Assembly: GCA_964507325.1 (NCBI GenBank)
Contig: CAZDQL010000046.1
Span: 1-48,480 of the forward strand
DNA: 48,480 nucleotides
Reading direction: 5' to 3'
Source: CAZDQL01 sp964507325
GTDB taxonomy: Bacteria > Planctomycetota > UBA1135 > GCA-002686595
Position numbers and translations under genes: made by a program
Notes under the pieces: generated by a model
What the model saw: only the letters and a program-made list of their open reading frames with translations
Told to the model about the DNA's origin: nothing
Databases searched by the model: none
Shown here: piece by piece, positions 1 to 8,910 of the stretch
Position numbering within the stretch: position 1 is the stretch's first letter
Layout of the letters: every line of letters starts with the position of its first letter

Positions 1-5
1 TCCTC

Positions 6-1265
6 GTGCTGCCGGGCCTGCTGGCCGACCGCAAGGCTCGCAGAGTCGAGGTACTGGTGGAGTACACCGGACTCGGCAGCGAGAATATCATCGAGTTCCT
101 GCTGGTAGACCGGTCGAGTAGTCATGGCTATGAGGCGCTGCTGTGGTCGTTCGCAAAGCCGAGCGACGTGCACCGCGCGCTGGAGTTCATCGGACTGAAG
201 CCCGGCACACCGGTCGATCCGGCCGGGCTACGGTTCTGGGCCTCTGGCCCGCCCGTCGCCCTGAGCGTTCACTTGAATGACGAGACCGAGCCGTTTCCGA
301 TCGAGAGGCTCATCCTCGATACCACGACCGGCAAGACACTGACGGAAGAGGGGTTCATCTTCACGGGCTCCTATCGTCTGCCACCGCGGCAGGGGCAGCC
401 CGGAGATCGCTATGCAGCCGATGTCCGAGAGCCGCGATCCATCGCCTCCATCTACAACGAGCAGACCACCGTACTCGACGTGCCCGGGAAGGTGAGCCAG
501 GACGAGGCCTATGGGAAGCTGGTAGTGAAGCCTGGTCTGCCCTTGGCTGCTGGTAGCTTGCTGACCGTCTTGATGACGCCCGGCACTTCCATTGGCAAGG
601 CCCGCGCCCGGCAGTTCCAGCTTGCGATGGACCAAGCCGAGGGTGGAACCGGCTGGGTCTTCCGCTTGCTCGAGAACGGTAGCGTCCTGCTGAGAGAGTC
701 CTCCGAACCCACGCCGATCCTCGAGGAGCTGGTGGCGCACTGGAGCGCGGGTGCCGCCCCTTATGTCGACCTCCGATTCAGCGATCAGCTGTCGATCAGA
801 GATGTGGGCATGACCTGCGTGCTGATGACGAAGATGGTCTCCATGGGCATGGTCCGAATCGACCCTCCCGCAAACGGTCAGCTCTACTACAAGGCGTTTG
901 TTCCAGACCGGGCTTGGGCGACCCCGGAGAAGCGTCCCCAACAGCCGTGGGAGCTGCATCTTCGCCGTGTTGCCGAGCAGGTGAGGGTCGAGCTCGTCCT
1001 GAACCAGCCGATCCGGAAGGAGGACCAGGGAGAGCTCGAGTTCGAGCGGGCGGTTCTCGAGGTCCCTTCCCCGGAGGACGTGCGCAGTGCGCTGGATGCG
1101 AAGGCCCGCGAGGCCCTGGAGAACGGAGACCCGCCTCCCCCGCCCGTGCTTCTCGTCTATGCCCCCGGTTCGATGCTCTACGGCGAGGTCATGGCGTTCG
1201 TCCACCCCGTGCAGAACACGCACCGTACAGTCTTTGTCTTCATCCAGGAAAGTAACAGGAAATGA
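6..1265 (+). CDS. YdjY-domain protein, possibly 5'-partial
   Basis: The frame is open to the left edge of the window, so the true start may lie upstream; the first start codon inside is a GTG at 6, giving 419 aa. The N-terminal part matches the YdjY domain pattern known from planctomycetes: a Ser-His-Gly-Tyr-Glu-x-Leu-Leu stretch followed by KPSDVHRALEFIGLKPG (residues about 38-67). Two later segments (about 250-300 and 375-415) have alternating beta/alpha patterns that recall the periplasmic domain of ExbD/TolR proteins; that is a weak resemblance. The molecular role of YdjY domains is unknown. The stop overlaps the next gene's start as ATGA, so translation is probably coupled and this is the first visible gene of a three-gene operon. 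Confidence 0.75.
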   Translation: MLPGLLADRKARRVEVLVEYTGLGSENIIEFLLVDRSSSHGYEALLWSFAKPSDVHRALEFIGLKPGTPVDPAGLRFWASGPPVALSVHLNDETEPFPIERLILDTTTGKTLTEEGFIFTGSYRLPPRQGQPGDRYAADVREPRSIASIYNEQTTVLDVPGKVSQDEAYGKLVVKPGLPLAAGSLLTVLMTPGTSIGKARARQFQLAMDQAEGGTGWVFRLLENGSVLLRESSEPTPILEELVAHWSAGAAPYVDLRFSDQLSIRDVGMTCVLMTKMVSMGMVRIDPPANGQLYYKAFVPDRAWATPEKRPQQPWELHLRRVAEQVRVELVLNQPIRKEDQGELEFERAVLEVPSPEDVRSALDAKAREALENGDPPPPPVLLVYAPGSMLYGEVMAFVHPVQNTHRTVFVFIQESNRK

Positions 1266-4200
1266 CCACTCGTAGTAGCTCTCGCTTGGAGCGCGGATCG
1301 GGCTCGTGGATGCTGGGACTCGTGGCGTTCTTCCTGGCGGTGGCACCCCTGGCTGCCCAGAGGCCATCCGAGTACTACACGGAGCCGCAGCTGTACGGCA
1401 TGCGCCCGAATCCCGGCGCAGAGTTGGCGCTCGGGCCGATCGGGGCCACCGGCATCGAGGCGCGCATCTACAAGGGGCTGAAGGTCACGGTAGAGGGAGT
1501 ACTGCCGAACACCCCGGCCCATGGCAAGCTCGACGAGGGAGACGTCATTCTCGGCGTCAATGGAGCGCTTCTCGAGGGCAAGAACCCGCTGGTGGTACTG
1601 GGCACCGCGCTGACCGAAGCCGAGGCCACCGACGGCGTTCTGACCTTCGAAGTCGCCGGACGCCAGGGCGGCACGACGCAACGGGTCACCATCGAGATCC
1701 CGGTGCTGGGAGCCTACAGCGAGACCTTTCCGCTGGACTGTGCGAAATCGCAAGGGATCGTCGAGCGGGCTGCCGAGTTCTACTCAGGCAAGGACAGATT
1801 GAAGCAGCACAACTTCCTGAATGCCCTTGCGTGTCTGTTCCTGCTCTCGACCGGTGATGATGCCTACGTCCCGCGCGTGAAGGACTACTTCTCCCAGTTC
1901 CTGGCGCCGGATGGCAGCGTCAGAGGCATCGGCGATCACACCTGGCACAATGGCTACAACGGCATCGCCTGCGCAGAGTACTACCTGCGCACCGGCGACC
2001 CATCCGTGCTGCCGATCCTGCAGTACTACTGTGACGACGCAAGGAACCGACAGCACTATGGGCTCGGCTGGGGCCATTGGGGGAATGTTGTCAATCCCAG
2101 CTACGAGGCCGGTGGTGGGTTGCAGCACGCCGCTGGCAATCAGATGCTGCTGACCCTGTTGCTGGGCAAGGTGTGCGGTGTCGATGTGGATGACAAGGCC
2201 CTGCTGGGCTCGCTCAGGCACTGGTACCGCTTTGCCGGCCATGGCGCCATCCCCATTGCTGATCAGCGCTATTGGCATATCTTTCGATCTGCCGGCAGAG
2301 ATGGAGCAACAGCTGCTGTGATGCATGTCGCCAGCGGAGCCAATGGGGATGTCTCCATCTACGGAGCGGCCAAGGAATACCTGTCCATGTCCGCGCTCAC
2401 GAGTTGGCCGTCCAGGGGCTACAACTGGGAGGTGTATTGGCACAGTCTGGCCGGTCATTTCATGCTCGACTACGATCCAGAGATGTACCACGCGACCATG
2501 CAGCGCTTTCGCTGGCGCTATGATCTTGGCCGCATGGCCTCGGGGGCTTTCTCCTTCCCCGGCGACCACGCCTCTCTCGATCCAATCGATTCGGGCATCT
2601 CGCTGGCGCTGGCCTACACCGCTCCTCTCAGGACTCTGCACATTACAGGTGCCCCGCGCTCGAAGCATGCCAAGAGCTTCACTCTGCCCGCGCACCTATG
2701 GGGTACGGATGCCGACCTGGCGTTCCTGTCTGCCAAGCACAACCGGGATTTCTTCAAATATGGCGAGGAAGAGGAGATCCACATCCCCTTCTGGCAGTTG
2801 CCCGTCAGGCTCAGCTGCGGCCCACGCGACGTGAAGGGGCTTTCGCTCGACATGCTGCTCAAGAACGTGCGGCATGCGCGCTGCGCTGTTCGCACCGGCG
2901 CAGCCAAGGCCCTTTGCATGAACGGACGCATCGGCGAGCTGGAAGAGCTGCTGTGCGATCCGGATCCACGCCTGCGCCGGGCTGCGCTGGATGGCATCAA
3001 CGACAGCCGCCCATGGTTCACTGGTCCGGTAGTGGGGCGGCATGCGCTCGAGGCCGAGGAGTTCACGCCTGCCATGATCGAGGCGATCACCAGCATGATG
3101 AGCGATCCCGAGGAGGCCTGGTTCGTCATCGATGGGGCGCTGAGCGCGCTGGGCCATGCACCGGTGGCGGCGATCGAGAAGAACATCCCCAACATCCTTC
3201 CCTGGACAGCTCATGATGACTGGTGGCTTCGGGAGTCCGCGTTCATGGCGCTGATGGGGCTGAAAGAGGACGAGCAGCTCTTCATCACGCACTTGCCGAC
3301 CATGATCGATCTCCTGGTCAATGAGTATCACTACAACCCGCGCGTGAAGATGATCGCGCAGTTCAAGGACGCGCTGGCGACGTGGAAGAACGACAGCCCG
3401 GTGGGCGAGCTGATCGTCGCCGGCTTCGCGCGTGCCGTCATGGAGAGCAAGGTCTTGCCGGACGAGGGCGACTACCCGCGTTCGCGCGAGGGCACGACCA
3501 ACGTCCTCGAAGTCGCCCTGGCCTCGATCAAGTCTGCGCCCGAGTCCGCAGCGGAGCTCGCGGGAGCGCTCGTCCGTGGCGATCGCCTGAGGGTCATGGA
3601 CACCGACAATCTGCTGAAGATCGTGGCCGCCCAGGACGGAGGATTGCACGACCGACTCGTTGGGCTGTACCCGGCCTTGAAGACGGTCCCCCCGCAGCAG
3701 AAGCAGCCCTTGACCGATCTTCTCTACGACGAGTTCCGGCCCGAGCTGATCAAGCGGCTCCAGGAGTCGAAGGGCAAGCTGGACAGCAAGCTGCTGGACA
3801 TGATCGTCGATCTGACCACGCTGAAGAAGGAGATTGCCGGTTGGCAGGCCATTGGCACGCCCGCACCAACAGAGCGCCTCTGGCGCTTCCGCTCCTTCGA
3901 TCCGCTGACCGAGGCGGACAGGCTGCATCCGCGCATCGGCCCGCCCAAACGCCTGCGTGATGTCGAGCTGCCGGCGGGCATGGACAGGTGGTACATGCCC
4001 GACTTCGATGAAAGCACCTGGCGGAGCGGTAGAGCTCCCATCGGCGTGGGTAAGTTCAAGGCACATGGGCATGGCAGAGGGTGGACGGCCAAGCCCGACT
4101 TCTTCTTCGAGAACGAGTCCGATTGGGGGGACGGGGAGTTCCTCGTCATGCGCACGACCTTCGATGTGACAGACCTGGACTACGACTACTTCCGGATCTC

Positions 4201-4465
4201 GATACTCTCGGACCAGGGGTATCACGTCTATCTGAATGGCCGGAGGATCCACACCTATGTCTGGTTCCAGCACTACCCGATCTATCACAAGATCATGCTG
4301 GGCGATGCGCAAACCGCGCACTTGAAGAGGGGCGCGAACACGCTGGCGGTCTACTGCAATGTGCGCTACGAGCAGGATAGGGAGACCGGCGACTATCATC
4401 CGGTCGGTCAAATGGACCTCTCCATCGAAGGCCTGAAGACGATGGAATTGGAGCTGGAGAGATGA
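1262..4465 (+). CDS. Exported PDZ / toroid / HEAT-like protein (DUF6288 type) with C-terminal beta-sandwich module
   Basis: Protein of 1067 aa with an N-terminal Sec signal (hydrophobic residues about 16-31, cleavage near APLAAQ). Residues about 60-150 form a PDZ domain, including a GDVILGVNG-type strand. Residues about 165-560 are rich in His, Trp and Tyr and alternate helices as in an alpha/alpha toroid; this architecture fits the planctomycete DUF6288 family (name from memory, moderate confidence). Residues about 540-850 look like HEAT-type helical repeats. Residues 864-1058 form a beta-rich module that is also present in the next gene and in the esterase at 16384-18792. No catalytic motif is evident, so it may be a substrate-binding or scaffold protein. 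Both ends overlap neighbours as ATGA, indicating a coupled operon. Confidence 0.8.
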   Translation: MTTRSSSRLERGSGSWMLGLVAFFLAVAPLAAQRPSEYYTEPQLYGMRPNPGAELALGPIGATGIEARIYKGLKVTVEGVLPNTPAHGKLDEGDVILGVNGALLEGKNPLVVLGTALTEAEATDGVLTFEVAGRQGGTTQRVTIEIPVLGAYSETFPLDCAKSQGIVERAAEFYSGKDRLKQHNFLNALACLFLLSTGDDAYVPRVKDYFSQFLAPDGSVRGIGDHTWHNGYNGIACAEYYLRTGDPSVLPILQYYCDDARNRQHYGLGWGHWGNVVNPSYEAGGGLQHAAGNQMLLTLLLGKVCGVDVDDKALLGSLRHWYRFAGHGAIPIADQRYWHIFRSAGRDGATAAVMHVASGANGDVSIYGAAKEYLSMSALTSWPSRGYNWEVYWHSLAGHFMLDYDPEMYHATMQRFRWRYDLGRMASGAFSFPGDHASLDPIDSGISLALAYTAPLRTLHITGAPRSKHAKSFTLPAHLWGTDADLAFLSAKHNRDFFKYGEEEEIHIPFWQLPVRLSCGPRDVKGLSLDMLLKNVRHARCAVRTGAAKALCMNGRIGELEELLCDPDPRLRRAALDGINDSRPWFTGPVVGRHALEAEEFTPAMIEAITSMMSDPEEAWFVIDGALSALGHAPVAAIEKNIPNILPWTAHDDWWLRESAFMALMGLKEDEQLFITHLPTMIDLLVNEYHYNPRVKMIAQFKDALATWKNDSPVGELIVAGFARAVMESKVLPDEGDYPRSREGTTNVLEVALASIKSAPESAAELAGALVRGDRLRVMDTDNLLKIVAAQDGGLHDRLVGLYPALKTVPPQQKQPLTDLLYDEFRPELIKRLQESKGKLDSKLLDMIVDLTTLKKEIAGWQAIGTPAPTERLWRFRSFDPLTEADRLHPRIGPPKRLRDVELPAGMDRWYMPDFDESTWRSGRAPIGVGKFKAHGHGRGWTAKPDFFFENESDWGDGEFLVMRTTFDVTDLDYDYFRISILSDQGYHVYLNGRRIHTYVWFQHYPIYHKIMLGDAQTAHLKRGANTLAVYCNVRYEQDRETGDYHPVGQMDLSIEGLKTMELELER

Positions 4466-6297
4466 TGCACCCCATCTGGAGGATGACTGCGGCAGCAGCC
4501 GTGCTAGGTGTTCTTGTCAGCAGCACGGCGACCGCCGACGAGCCGCTGAAGGTCTACATCCTCGCCGGGCAGTCGAACATGGAGGGCCAGGCCAAGGTCG
4601 AGACCTTCGACTACATGGGACTGGACCCGGAGACGGTGCCGTTGCTCGAGGGGATGCGCGGAGCGGACGGGAAGCACAGGGTCTGCGAACGAGTGTGGAT
4701 ATCCTACTTCACCGGACGCCGTAGCCAGTACGGCGAGGGGCACGGCAAGCTCACGACCGGATTCGGCGCGCGCGACAACCCGGCTGAGGACGGCGGGAAG
4801 ATCGGGCCCGAATTCACCTTCGGCATCTTCATGGAGAAGAGTCACGATGGTCCGATCCTGATCATCAAGACCGCCTGGGGCGGCAAATCCCTCAACACCG
4901 ACTTCCGGCCACCCAGCGCCGGACCATACGTGTTGCCAGAAAAGACCTTGGAGCTCTTCATGGAGCATCCGGGGGGGCACGGCATCCCTGAGGATCTCGA
5001 GCGATGGAAGGCCGAGAAGGCCGCGAAGACCGGGGTCTACTACCATCTGATGGTCGAGCATGTGAAGAAAGTCCTGGCCGATCCCAAGCGTGTTTGCCCA
5101 GCCTACGATCCGCAGCAGGGCTATGAGCTGGCCGGTTTCGTCTGGTTCCAGGGTTGGAACGACATGTGCGATTCCCATTCCTATCCTGAAGGAGACAGCT
5201 CCCCTGAGGGATTCGATCTCTACACCGAGCTGATGGCCGACTTCATTCGCGATGTGCGCAGAGACCTGAATGCACCCGACATGCCCTTCGTGATCGGCAC
5301 GATCGGCGTGCACGGCGACAGAGCCAAGGGCAGGATCGCCAACCTGCGCCCGGCCATGGCCGCACCGGCGGCCATGGCGGAGTTCAGGGGCAGTGTCGCC
5401 GCCGTGCAGACAGAGCGCTTCTGGGACCATGAGATGGCGGCGATGGAGCCCAAGCTGTCCGACCTCAACAGGCTCAATGACAGCGCTCACGTGATCACCA
5501 ATGACGGCGTCATGGAGAAGAGGGCAGCAGGCACGCCCGATTGGGAGCTGATCGGTGCCCCTGCGCAGCATGAGCGCGTGTGGCGCTATTTCACGTTCGA
5601 TCCGCAGACCGAGGAGGACAGGCTGCCCGACAAACGCGAGCGCAAGCGCTTCCGTGATGTCGTCACACTACCTGCAGGCCTGGAGGGGTGGTACGAGCCC
5701 GGCTTCGATGACCGCGAATGGGAGAGCGGCCAGGCGCCGATCGGCAAGGGTATCTGGCCCTATCCCCAGCAGACCCGCGACGTGACGGTCAGGAACGTTT
5801 CGGATTGGGGCAGCGGGGAGTTCATCTTGATGCGCACGACCTTCGAGATCGACGAACTGGACTACGAGCAGTTCCGCCTCAGTATCCTCGCGCGCCAGGG
5901 CTTCCACGTGTATCTGAACGGGCACAGGATCCACACCTACATCTGGTGGAAAGACGCGCCGTACTACCGGAGCATCATTCTGGAACCCAGGCACGTCGAG
6001 CATCTGAAGCAGGGCGCCAACGTCTTGGCTGCGTACTCGAACGTTCACTACGACAGAGCGCAGCAGCCCTATGCATCCATCGACCTTGCGATCGAGGGCC
6101 TTCCCGCGGACGCCAGGGAGTATGTGAACAGCGCTGAATACAAGCAGATGCGTATGGATACCGTCTTCACGCGCCGCGAGCAGCAGCTACTCCTCGGCGC
6201 CTCCAATGCGGCCTATCACTACATGGGCAGTGGCAAGATGATGGCCCAGATCGGCGAGGCCTTCGCCGAGGCCATGGTGGGGATGGAGGGGGAATGA
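4462..6297 (+). CDS. Exported SASA-type carbohydrate esterase interrupted by a beta-sandwich module
   Basis: Protein of 611 aa with a Sec signal (residues 1-26). The SGNH-fold esterase begins at once: VYILAGQSNMEG places the nucleophile at Ser38, WFQGWND (228-234) is the conserved central block, and the catalytic His is expected at His586 in SNAAYHYMGSGK. The last third of the hydrolase domain is separated from the rest by about 190 inserted residues (about 361-548) that match the C-terminal module of the upstream gene: FDPxTEEDR, then RDV, LPAG and WYEPGFDD. Such enzymes remove acetyl groups from sialate or, in planctomycetes, probably from other acetylated polysaccharides; the substrate here is inferred only. 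It starts in an ATGA overlap with the upstream gene and ends the operon. Confidence 0.88.
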   Translation: MMHPIWRMTAAAAVLGVLVSSTATADEPLKVYILAGQSNMEGQAKVETFDYMGLDPETVPLLEGMRGADGKHRVCERVWISYFTGRRSQYGEGHGKLTTGFGARDNPAEDGGKIGPEFTFGIFMEKSHDGPILIIKTAWGGKSLNTDFRPPSAGPYVLPEKTLELFMEHPGGHGIPEDLERWKAEKAAKTGVYYHLMVEHVKKVLADPKRVCPAYDPQQGYELAGFVWFQGWNDMCDSHSYPEGDSSPEGFDLYTELMADFIRDVRRDLNAPDMPFVIGTIGVHGDRAKGRIANLRPAMAAPAAMAEFRGSVAAVQTERFWDHEMAAMEPKLSDLNRLNDSAHVITNDGVMEKRAAGTPDWELIGAPAQHERVWRYFTFDPQTEEDRLPDKRERKRFRDVVTLPAGLEGWYEPGFDDREWESGQAPIGKGIWPYPQQTRDVTVRNVSDWGSGEFILMRTTFEIDELDYEQFRLSILARQGFHVYLNGHRIHTYIWWKDAPYYRSIILEPRHVEHLKQGANVLAAYSNVHYDRAQQPYASIDLAIEGLPADAREYVNSAEYKQMRMDTVFTRREQQLLLGASNAAYHYMGSGKMMAQIGEAFAEAMVGMEGE

Positions 6298-6672
6298 CCC
6301 CCGAGAACGGAGAGCGGGACCCAGGCCCGCTCCCGCTCAGGGTGGCGTCGTGGAGCAGTCTTGCAGCAGGAGGACTGCGGGGGGCCTTCGACAGCATGGT
6401 CGGCGCGCAAGTGCGGTACTCGAGGGGCATCCGAGGGGGGCAGGCTACGCAGGCCTACGGCGACCAGCCAATTCACCCCTGGCCGGCCAGCGAGGAACGG
6501 GCCGGGTTGTGACGAATCTGGCCCTGACCGCGCTCCAGATCGGGGAGAGCCTCGAGGCGGAGATCTGGAGGAGAGCAGCGGCGGGCGAGGAGGGCCGCTG
6601 GTGCTCGACGGCACCCTCGGGGAATAGCCCCGCCCATACCGAGCCCGGCTTCTGTATTCTTGCCGGGCCGCA
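6298..6672. other. Intergenic region between the SASA operon and the OPT gene
   Basis: About 375 bases with no convincing gene: the short open frames on either strand have no recognisable protein features. It holds a GC-rich hairpin just after the operon (listed separately) and must contain the promoter for the OPT gene, but I see no clear -35/-10 pair and no Shine-Dalgarno before the ATG at 6673. Confidence 0.5.
6312..6332 (+). terminator. GC-rich hairpin after the SASA operon, possible terminator
   Basis: A perfect 7-bp inverted repeat (GAGCGGG at 6312-6318, CCCGCTC at 6326-6332) with a 7-base loop lies 14 bases after the stop at 6297. No T-run follows, so it would be an atypical intrinsic terminator at best. 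Confidence 0.3.
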
Positions 6673-8661
6673 ATGACCGACCCCCACGACACGTCCAAGC
6701 CGGGAAAGCTGCCCCGCACCGCCTACACCCTGGAGGAGGGCGAGGAGTACACCCCGTACACCGCCGGACAGACGCTCAGCGAGTTCACCCTGAAGGCGGT
6801 GTTGACCGGCATCGTGCTGGGCATCGTGTTCGGGGCGGCGAACACCTACATGGGGCTGATGGCGGGGCTGACGATCAGCACGTCGATCCCCGTCGCCGTC
6901 CTAACGGTGGTCGTCTTCCGGGGCCTGTCCTTGTTCGGAGCCCGGCACTCCGTGCTGGAGTCGAACATGTCCCAGACCATCGGCTCGGCGAGCTCGTCGG
7001 TGGCCTCGGGAGTGCTCTTCACCATCCCCGCCCTGTTCATCTGGGGCATGGACCCCGAATGGGCCCAGATCACGCTGCTGGCGATGTCCGGGGGTCTGCT
7101 CGGGGTGCTGGCGATGGTTCCGCTGCGGCGCTATCTCATCAAGCGCGAGCACGGGAAGCTGCCCTACCCCGAGGGGATGGCGTGCGCGGAGGTGCTGGTC
7201 GCCGCGGAGCGCGGGGGTCGCCAGGCGGCGGGCGTCTTCTGGGGCCTGGCTGTGGGGATGCTCTTCCAGCTCCTCACCCGGGGCTTCAAGCTCGTCGAGA
7301 CGGCGCTGACGGTCCCGCTGCCCTACAAGGCGGGGCTGGCCGCGAAGGTGAACGCGCCGCTCCTGGGCGTGGGCTACATCCTGGGGATCCGCATCGCCAC
7401 CGTGATGGTCGCGGGCGGGCTGCTCTCCTCCGTGCTGATCATCCCGATCATCAACCTCTGGGGGCAGGGCTTCACCGAACCGGTCTTCCCGGAGACGGAG
7501 AAGCTGATCCGGGACATGAAGGCCAAGGAGATCTGGGACCGCTACATCCGCTACATCGGGGCGGGAGCGGTGGCCACCGCGGGCATCCTCACCCTGATCA
7601 GGTCCATCCCGACGATGATCGAGTCCTTCCGGCTCGGCATCGCGCAGATCGGTCGCCGCGGCCGTGACGAGGAGGGCCTCGTCGAGCGGACGGACCGGGA
7701 CCTCTCCCTGGTCACGGTGTTCGGCTTCGGGGCGATCATCCTGCTGGTCCTGGTCCTGGTGCCGGGCATCCTCGGCTACCTGGACTCGATCTTCATCCGC
7801 ACCATCGCCGCGCTCTGCATTGCGGTGTTCGCGTTCTTCTTCGTCACCGTGAGCTCGCGCATCGTGGGGCTGGTGGGCGTGACCTCGAATCCCACCTCGG
7901 GCATGACCATCGCCGCGCTGCTCGGCACGAGCGCCGTCTTCTGGATGATGGGCTGGACCGACACCCTGGGGAAGGCGACTGCCCTCATGGTCGGCACCGC
8001 GGTCTGCATCGCCGCCTCGATCGCGGGCGACACGTCGCAGGACCTGAAGACCGGCTACATCCTGGGCGCCACCCCGCGTCGCCAGCAGATCGGCGAGCTC
8101 GTCGGCGTCATCACCTCCGCGGGTTTCGTCTGCCTCGTCATCATGCTCCTGCACGCGGGCACGCCGGGAGGGCTCGGCAGCGAGGAGCTTCCCGCGCCCC
8201 AGGCCATTCTGATGAAGCTCGTCGTGGACGGCGTGCTCGACCAGAACCTGCCCTGGGGTCTGATCGGGATCGGAGCGGGCATCGCGGCGGTCGTCTCGCT
8301 CTTCAAGATCCCCGTTCTCGCCTTCGCGGTGGGCGTGTACCTGCCCCTCTCCACGATGGGCGCGGTCTTCCTGGGCGGAGTGCTGCGCTGGTTCCTGACG
8401 CGCAAGAAGGACGCCGCGAACAGCGAGCGGCGCCGGGAGCAGGGCATCCTCTTCGGCTCCGGCCTGGTGGGCGGAGGCGGCCTCACCGGCGTGGCCCTCG
8501 CCTTCTGGGTGGTGGTCGTCAAGCGAGGCGAGCCGATCGAGGGCATCGCCCCCGACATCCCGAAGTGGGCGGCGATGATGCTCGCCGCGCTCACCATCGC
8601 GGTGATCCTCGGGCTCATGGCGTGGTACGCACGCAGCCAGGACGAGCGGCGGCCGGCGTAG
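6673..8661 (+). CDS. OPT-family oligopeptide/metal-chelate transporter
   Basis: A 662-aa polytopic membrane protein with many hydrophobic segments from residue about 38 to the C-terminus. It matches the bacterial branch of the OPT family: a cytoplasmic N-terminus with YTPYTAGQTLSEFTLKA, a first membrane segment with GAANTYMGLMAGLTISTSIP, an internal KREHGKLPYPEGMACAEVL stretch, and a conserved GDTSQDLKTGYILGATPRRQQ loop. OPT transporters are proton-coupled importers of short peptides or metal-siderophore complexes; the substrate cannot be read from sequence. Next to secreted hydrolases and not far from a secreted M64 peptidase, peptide uptake is plausible. It stands as a single gene between non-coding stretches. 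Confidence 0.9.
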   Translation: MTDPHDTSKPGKLPRTAYTLEEGEEYTPYTAGQTLSEFTLKAVLTGIVLGIVFGAANTYMGLMAGLTISTSIPVAVLTVVVFRGLSLFGARHSVLESNMSQTIGSASSSVASGVLFTIPALFIWGMDPEWAQITLLAMSGGLLGVLAMVPLRRYLIKREHGKLPYPEGMACAEVLVAAERGGRQAAGVFWGLAVGMLFQLLTRGFKLVETALTVPLPYKAGLAAKVNAPLLGVGYILGIRIATVMVAGGLLSSVLIIPIINLWGQGFTEPVFPETEKLIRDMKAKEIWDRYIRYIGAGAVATAGILTLIRSIPTMIESFRLGIAQIGRRGRDEEGLVERTDRDLSLVTVFGFGAIILLVLVLVPGILGYLDSIFIRTIAALCIAVFAFFFVTVSSRIVGLVGVTSNPTSGMTIAALLGTSAVFWMMGWTDTLGKATALMVGTAVCIAASIAGDTSQDLKTGYILGATPRRQQIGELVGVITSAGFVCLVIMLLHAGTPGGLGSEELPAPQAILMKLVVDGVLDQNLPWGLIGIGAGIAAVVSLFKIPVLAFAVGVYLPLSTMGAVFLGGVLRWFLTRKKDAANSERRREQGILFGSGLVGGGGLTGVALAFWVVVVKRGEPIEGIAPDIPKWAAMMLAALTIAVILGLMAWYARSQDERRPA

Positions 8662-8910
8662 GCAGCCCGTACGGCTTGGCGGGTGGCGAGGGCGAGGGGG
8701 GAGGACACACGCTACCTACACGAAGCCACCGCGGGCCGGCTCCACGGTTGCGACCAGGGTTTCCGGCGTCCAGGATCCGAAGCCCCAGGTCATCGGCACG
8801 GAAGGTGTCGAGCAGCGACGGAAGCACCTCTGGAGCTGCGGAGAGGTCTTGGGCAGGTACGATGCACGACACGCTCCTCAGCCCTGCGGTTCACCCCTGA
8901 TGGAAGACCC

